DNA of 58,960 nucleotides. It comes from Prevotella sp. Its GTDB lineage: Bacteria > Bacteroidota > Bacteroidia > Bacteroidales > Bacteroidaceae. Location of the stretch: positions 1 through 58,960 of the forward strand of contig JAFVGN010000004.1 in assembly GCA_017474925.1 (NCBI GenBank), written 5' to 3'. Below are positions 56,202 through 58,960 of this stretch, in pieces (position 1 is the stretch's first letter; each line of letters opens with the position of its first letter). The notes beneath the pieces were generated by a model that did no database searches, had not been told where the DNA came from, and saw only the letters and a program-made list of their open reading frames with translations. Made by a program: the position numbers and the translations under genes.

Positions 56202-58592
56202 ATGAAGAAACTTTTATCAACTATCGTGCTGGCCATTGTTGCAACTGCCGGGTGGGCACAAACTCGAATCTGGAATAACATTGTTACAGGCTATTCCAAT
56301 GTACCATTTGTTAAAATAACCAAGGTTGTACTGAGTGCCGACAGCACTGAGGTGTTCATGCATTTCGACATGCCAGAACGTGCTGCAGGCCAGGAAGGTG
56401 TATTGGCTGCGAAATCGCTACTCCAGGCCGACGGTAAGACCTACGAAGCAAAGAACGCCGTAGGTATGAAACTGGGGCAGCCCGTCAAGATACCTAAGGA
56501 CTGTAAGGTAGACTTCTCGCTGGTGTTCGATGCCCTGCCAGCATCTACATGGCTGTTTTCTATAAGTGATCCCGGCATGTGGATAATTAATGCTGTACGC
56601 GATGCTGATGCGAATGCTGATGCTGATGTAACCCCCGTTGGCATCACCGACACTTATTGGCGCAACACGCTTACTGGCGACTGGCTGGTAGGATTCGGCC
56701 AGCACCATGTAATATATGATAATAAGGTGTGGGATATCCTGAATCAGAAAGAACAGAAGGACGCCTACGAGCTTACTCTGAACAATGGACTTACCATCAA
56801 GGTGGGTAAACTGAAGAAAGGTATTCGCCCGATAACTATCGGCGATGCTAAAGCTATCGCCTGCAGTGCGATCACTAATCTGTCGATAGCCGACTATCCT
56901 ACGAAAGATACTCGCAAGGGATTTGTAGACAACGGCTATCGTGAGGGCGACAGCGTTACCATCATAGGCTGGCTGAAGGATATGCCCGAGCAGGCAAGGA
57001 AACGGAGTGACGAGTTCGAAGTGAGGTTCAGTCATTTCATCACCGATAAAACCGAAAGCTATACGGCAAAGCTCGACTCGCTGGGACGATTTACACTCCG
57101 AATGCCCATACTCAATTCTACAACAGCAATACTCGACCCGCGAAGATCTTGGGAATGGTCTGTATTAGAACCTGGAAAGACGTACTTCTTCCTGAACGAC
57201 TTCACGACTGGCCAGAAGCTGTTTATGGGCGATGACGTACGTTTGCAAAACGAGCTTGTGGCTTGTGATGCAGCATGGCCGGATGCGCGCATCAATAAAG
57301 GCGAGAGCGCCATGCAATTTAAGGCGCGCACGGATAGTGACTGTGAAGCCATAATAGCCAAGATGCAGGAGTATATCGCACATCGCCCGAACATATCGCA
57401 GCGCTATATCGATTACATTAAAGGACTGTGTATGGCAGGGCAGGGCAACTCGATGATGCAGGCCCGATTCGATGTGCCTGGCAAAAGTCTGCCCAAGGAG
57501 TATATGGATTATGTTACCACCAAGCTGTGGCAGCCCATGCCTAAACCTTATACGCTCTATATGAACTTCGCACCATTTATGCGCGACTATCTTGACCACC
57601 TGAGAGATGAGCGCCACTCTGTGAGCATTGATCCTTACACAATTACGTTGAACGACGGTGCCTATCCCATCATTTTACGCCAGGCTAGGGCCGATGGCAA
57701 GGTATCGATTACCGACGAAGAGCTGGCCCTCCTGGAGCGTTATGCCGTGGAATATCACAAGGAGTATGCCAAACAAGCCAAGAACCAGTCGATAGACAGT
57801 CTCAACATCGACCTGACTGGCACCGATTTAGATAAGCTTGGCATTGCGGAGCAGTATCTTGCCATTATGGAGCGTCCTGATGTGAAGAAGGCGATAGAGC
57901 AAGAAATCTCGTTGATAGATTTGTATTACCAAAAGCAGGCTATCGAATCGGCAACTACCGATAGGGCATTGATTGATCTGGCCTTGGCTCGCAAATTCTA
58001 TTGGAAGCTTAACTCGTTCCGCAAGTCGCTTGACCCTTCTGATTTGAATTTCGCCAATAAAGAAATCAAGTTGGCATCGGCACTCAACTTTGTTTTGGCC
58101 ACAAACGATAAGTATGTAGCCTTGGAGCATCAGGACTTGGCTAATGCAGCCAGTCTACGTCCATCAACCGATGTTGAGAACATGACCGATGGCGAGAAGA
58201 TGCTGCGCAAGATTATCGAGCCATATAAAGGCCGAGTAATCTATCTCGATGTATGGGGCACTTGGTGCGGCCCTTGCAAGCAGAAACTAAAGGACTCGTG
58301 GAAAGTAAAAGAGGCACTCAAGGATTACGATATCGTATATCTCTACCTCTGTAATGGCAGCAGCGATGAATCGTGGAAGAATGTGATCAAGGAGTACAAC
58401 CTGACAGGACCAAACTGTGTTCATTATAATCTGCCCAAAGAACAGCAGAGTGCTATCGAGCATTACCTGAGTGTAAACAGCTTCCCTACATATAAAATCA
58501 TCGATAAGCAGGGAAACATCCACGATCTAGGTTGGCTCGACGATCAAAATCTGGAGGCATTCAAACAGACTATGGGAAAATTCTGCAAGTAA
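56202..58592 (+). CDS. large exported thioredoxin-domain (TlpA-like) protein
   Basis: A 796-aa protein with a signal peptide (MKKLLSTIVLAIVATAGWAQ). A long N-terminal region (about residues 20-650) has beta-rich segments (WNNIVTGYSNVPFVKITKVV, KAKLDSLGRFTLRMP) and then helices, as in Bacteroidetes exported TlpA-like proteins. The C-terminal thioredoxin domain has VIYLDVWGTWCGPCKQKLKD with Cys689 and Cys692, and cis-Pro in NSFPTYKIID. It probably works as a periplasmic thiol:disulfide oxidoreductase or resolves stress-linked disulfides. Single gene with a strong terminator. The exact substrate is unknown. Confidence 0.85.
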   Translation: MKKLLSTIVLAIVATAGWAQTRIWNNIVTGYSNVPFVKITKVVLSADSTEVFMHFDMPERAAGQEGVLAAKSLLQADGKTYEAKNAVGMKLGQPVKIPKDCKVDFSLVFDALPASTWLFSISDPGMWIINAVRDADANADADVTPVGITDTYWRNTLTGDWLVGFGQHHVIYDNKVWDILNQKEQKDAYELTLNNGLTIKVGKLKKGIRPITIGDAKAIACSAITNLSIADYPTKDTRKGFVDNGYREGDSVTIIGWLKDMPEQARKRSDEFEVRFSHFITDKTESYTAKLDSLGRFTLRMPILNSTTAILDPRRSWEWSVLEPGKTYFFLNDFTTGQKLFMGDDVRLQNELVACDAAWPDARINKGESAMQFKARTDSDCEAIIAKMQEYIAHRPNISQRYIDYIKGLCMAGQGNSMMQARFDVPGKSLPKEYMDYVTTKLWQPMPKPYTLYMNFAPFMRDYLDHLRDERHSVSIDPYTITLNDGAYPIILRQARADGKVSITDEELALLERYAVEYHKEYAKQAKNQSIDSLNIDLTGTDLDKLGIAEQYLAIMERPDVKKAIEQEISLIDLYYQKQAIESATTDRALIDLALARKFYWKLNSFRKSLDPSDLNFANKEIKLASALNFVLATNDKYVALEHQDLANAASLRPSTDVENMTDGEKMLRKIIEPYKGRVIYLDVWGTWCGPCKQKLKDSWKVKEALKDYDIVYLYLCNGSSDESWKNVIKEYNLTGPNCVHYNLPKEQQSAIEHYLSVNSFPTYKIIDKQGNIHDLGWLDDQNLEAFKQTMGKFCK

Positions 58593-58612
58593 TGAGAATC
58601 ATTTTAATTCAT

Positions 58613-58642
58613 AAAGGGAGTTAGAATTCTAACTCCCTTTTT
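58613..58642. terminator. terminator after the thioredoxin-domain gene
   Basis: AAAGGGAGTTAG at 58613-58624 and CTAACTCCCTTT at 58629-58640 form a perfect palindromic stem with a 4-nt loop, followed by TT. Confidence 0.9.
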
Positions 58643-58684
58643 AACTAAACGAATATAAATACGTCTCTAAAATCAAATAAATCA

Positions 58685-58960
58685 ACGTGAGTTCGACGAA
58701 TTTAGAACAATGCTAATTTGTTATCTCAAGCCTTTTCACATGAGATGCACGGCTTCTTGGGGAAGAAGCAGTATGCAGCCAAGGCGCCAAGCAGGTTAAC
58801 CATGAAGTTGTCAAACGAACTGTGCCTGGAATGCTCAACCTGAGCAATGTTCTTCAGCTCGTCATTGACGGTCTCTATGATAGCCCTCTTTCTGGTCAGC
58901 AGCCTGTCTGACATACTCATCAGTGCGCCTTTCATGTTACTCTTGAGTTTTGTTATCAAC
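58685..58960 (-). mobile_element. end of an IS982-like insertion sequence (truncated by window edge)
   Basis: The transposase C-terminus at 58726-58960 is followed by about 40 bp that include ACGTGAGTTCGACGAATTT from 58685, a plausible terminal inverted repeat. The other end lies outside the window, so the boundary is a proposal. Confidence 0.6.
58726..58960 (-). CDS. IS982 family transposase, C-terminal part
   Basis: Reading leftward from the right edge the frame is open and ends at 58726. It contains [53 protein letters not shown] and YCFFPKKP, which match the C-terminal end of IS982-type DDE transposases, including the late catalytic Glu in the IIETVND segment. The N-terminal part lies beyond the window. 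Confidence 0.88.
   Translation of the reverse strand, partial: LITKLKSNMKGALMSMSDRLLTRKRAIIETVNDELKNIAQVEHSRHSSFDNFMVNLLGALAAYCFFPKKPCISCEKA

Overview
The window looks like a chromosomal segment of a Prevotella-like member of the Bacteroidales. The basis is paired SusC/SusD genes, the Bacteroidetes promoter form (a -7 box TAnnTTTG with TTTG or TTG 19-20 bp upstream) before many genes, weak Shine-Dalgarno signals, and lineage-typical families (DUF4251, DUF4876, DUF6850, DUF4960-like, polyvalent-protein kinase). Species cannot be fixed from this sequence alone.

Layout. 1-3053 (minus strand): 5' part of atpD running off the left edge, an M18 aminopeptidase and a DUF4251 lipoprotein. 3259-5765: two overlapping membrane sensors with HAMP and histidine-kinase dimerisation segments but no ATPase domain. 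5870-14609: a five-gene envelope operon (TonB receptor, small lipoprotein, DUF6850 barrel, DUF4876 lipoprotein, M16 zinc protease), closed by a bidirectional terminator shared with a convergent DsbD-like gene. 16994-23892: an AAA-type ATPase, the large pyruvate:ferredoxin oxidoreductase gene and a GH10 xylanase with an inserted carbohydrate-binding module.

23995-46291 is a fructan-utilisation locus. Two membrane-spanning regulators (periplasmic sugar-binding domain, TM helix, AraC DNA-binding domain, no kinase or receiver) each stand before a SusC/SusD/surface-glycan-binding operon. The second operon adds a GH32-like lipoprotein. A third transcription unit encodes a periplasmic GH32 exo-fructosidase, an MFS sugar porter and a PfkB fructokinase. 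The expected flow is surface cleavage and binding, SusCD import, periplasmic release of fructose, MFS uptake and phosphorylation. The first susC has an in-frame amber stop. A bipartite motif, (A/G)TATTTT-N9-GAACG, precedes all three units at phased distances from the -7 box and is the best operator candidate. I regard this regulator/operator arrangement as the most interesting system here.

46292-48230 is an accessory patch: a polyvalent-type kinase gene flanked by 15-bp repeats with a strict 22-bp period, a small unknown gene and low-complexity repeats. 48231-55444 returns to ordinary genes: a small outer-membrane barrel, an iron alcohol dehydrogenase, a TRIC/UPF0126 channel, rarA, an unknown acidic protein and the membrane pyrophosphatase hppA. 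55583-58960 holds tRNA-Lys(CTT), an antitoxin with a truncated YafQ-like toxin remnant, a large TlpA-like thioredoxin protein, and an IS982-like transposase cut by the right edge.
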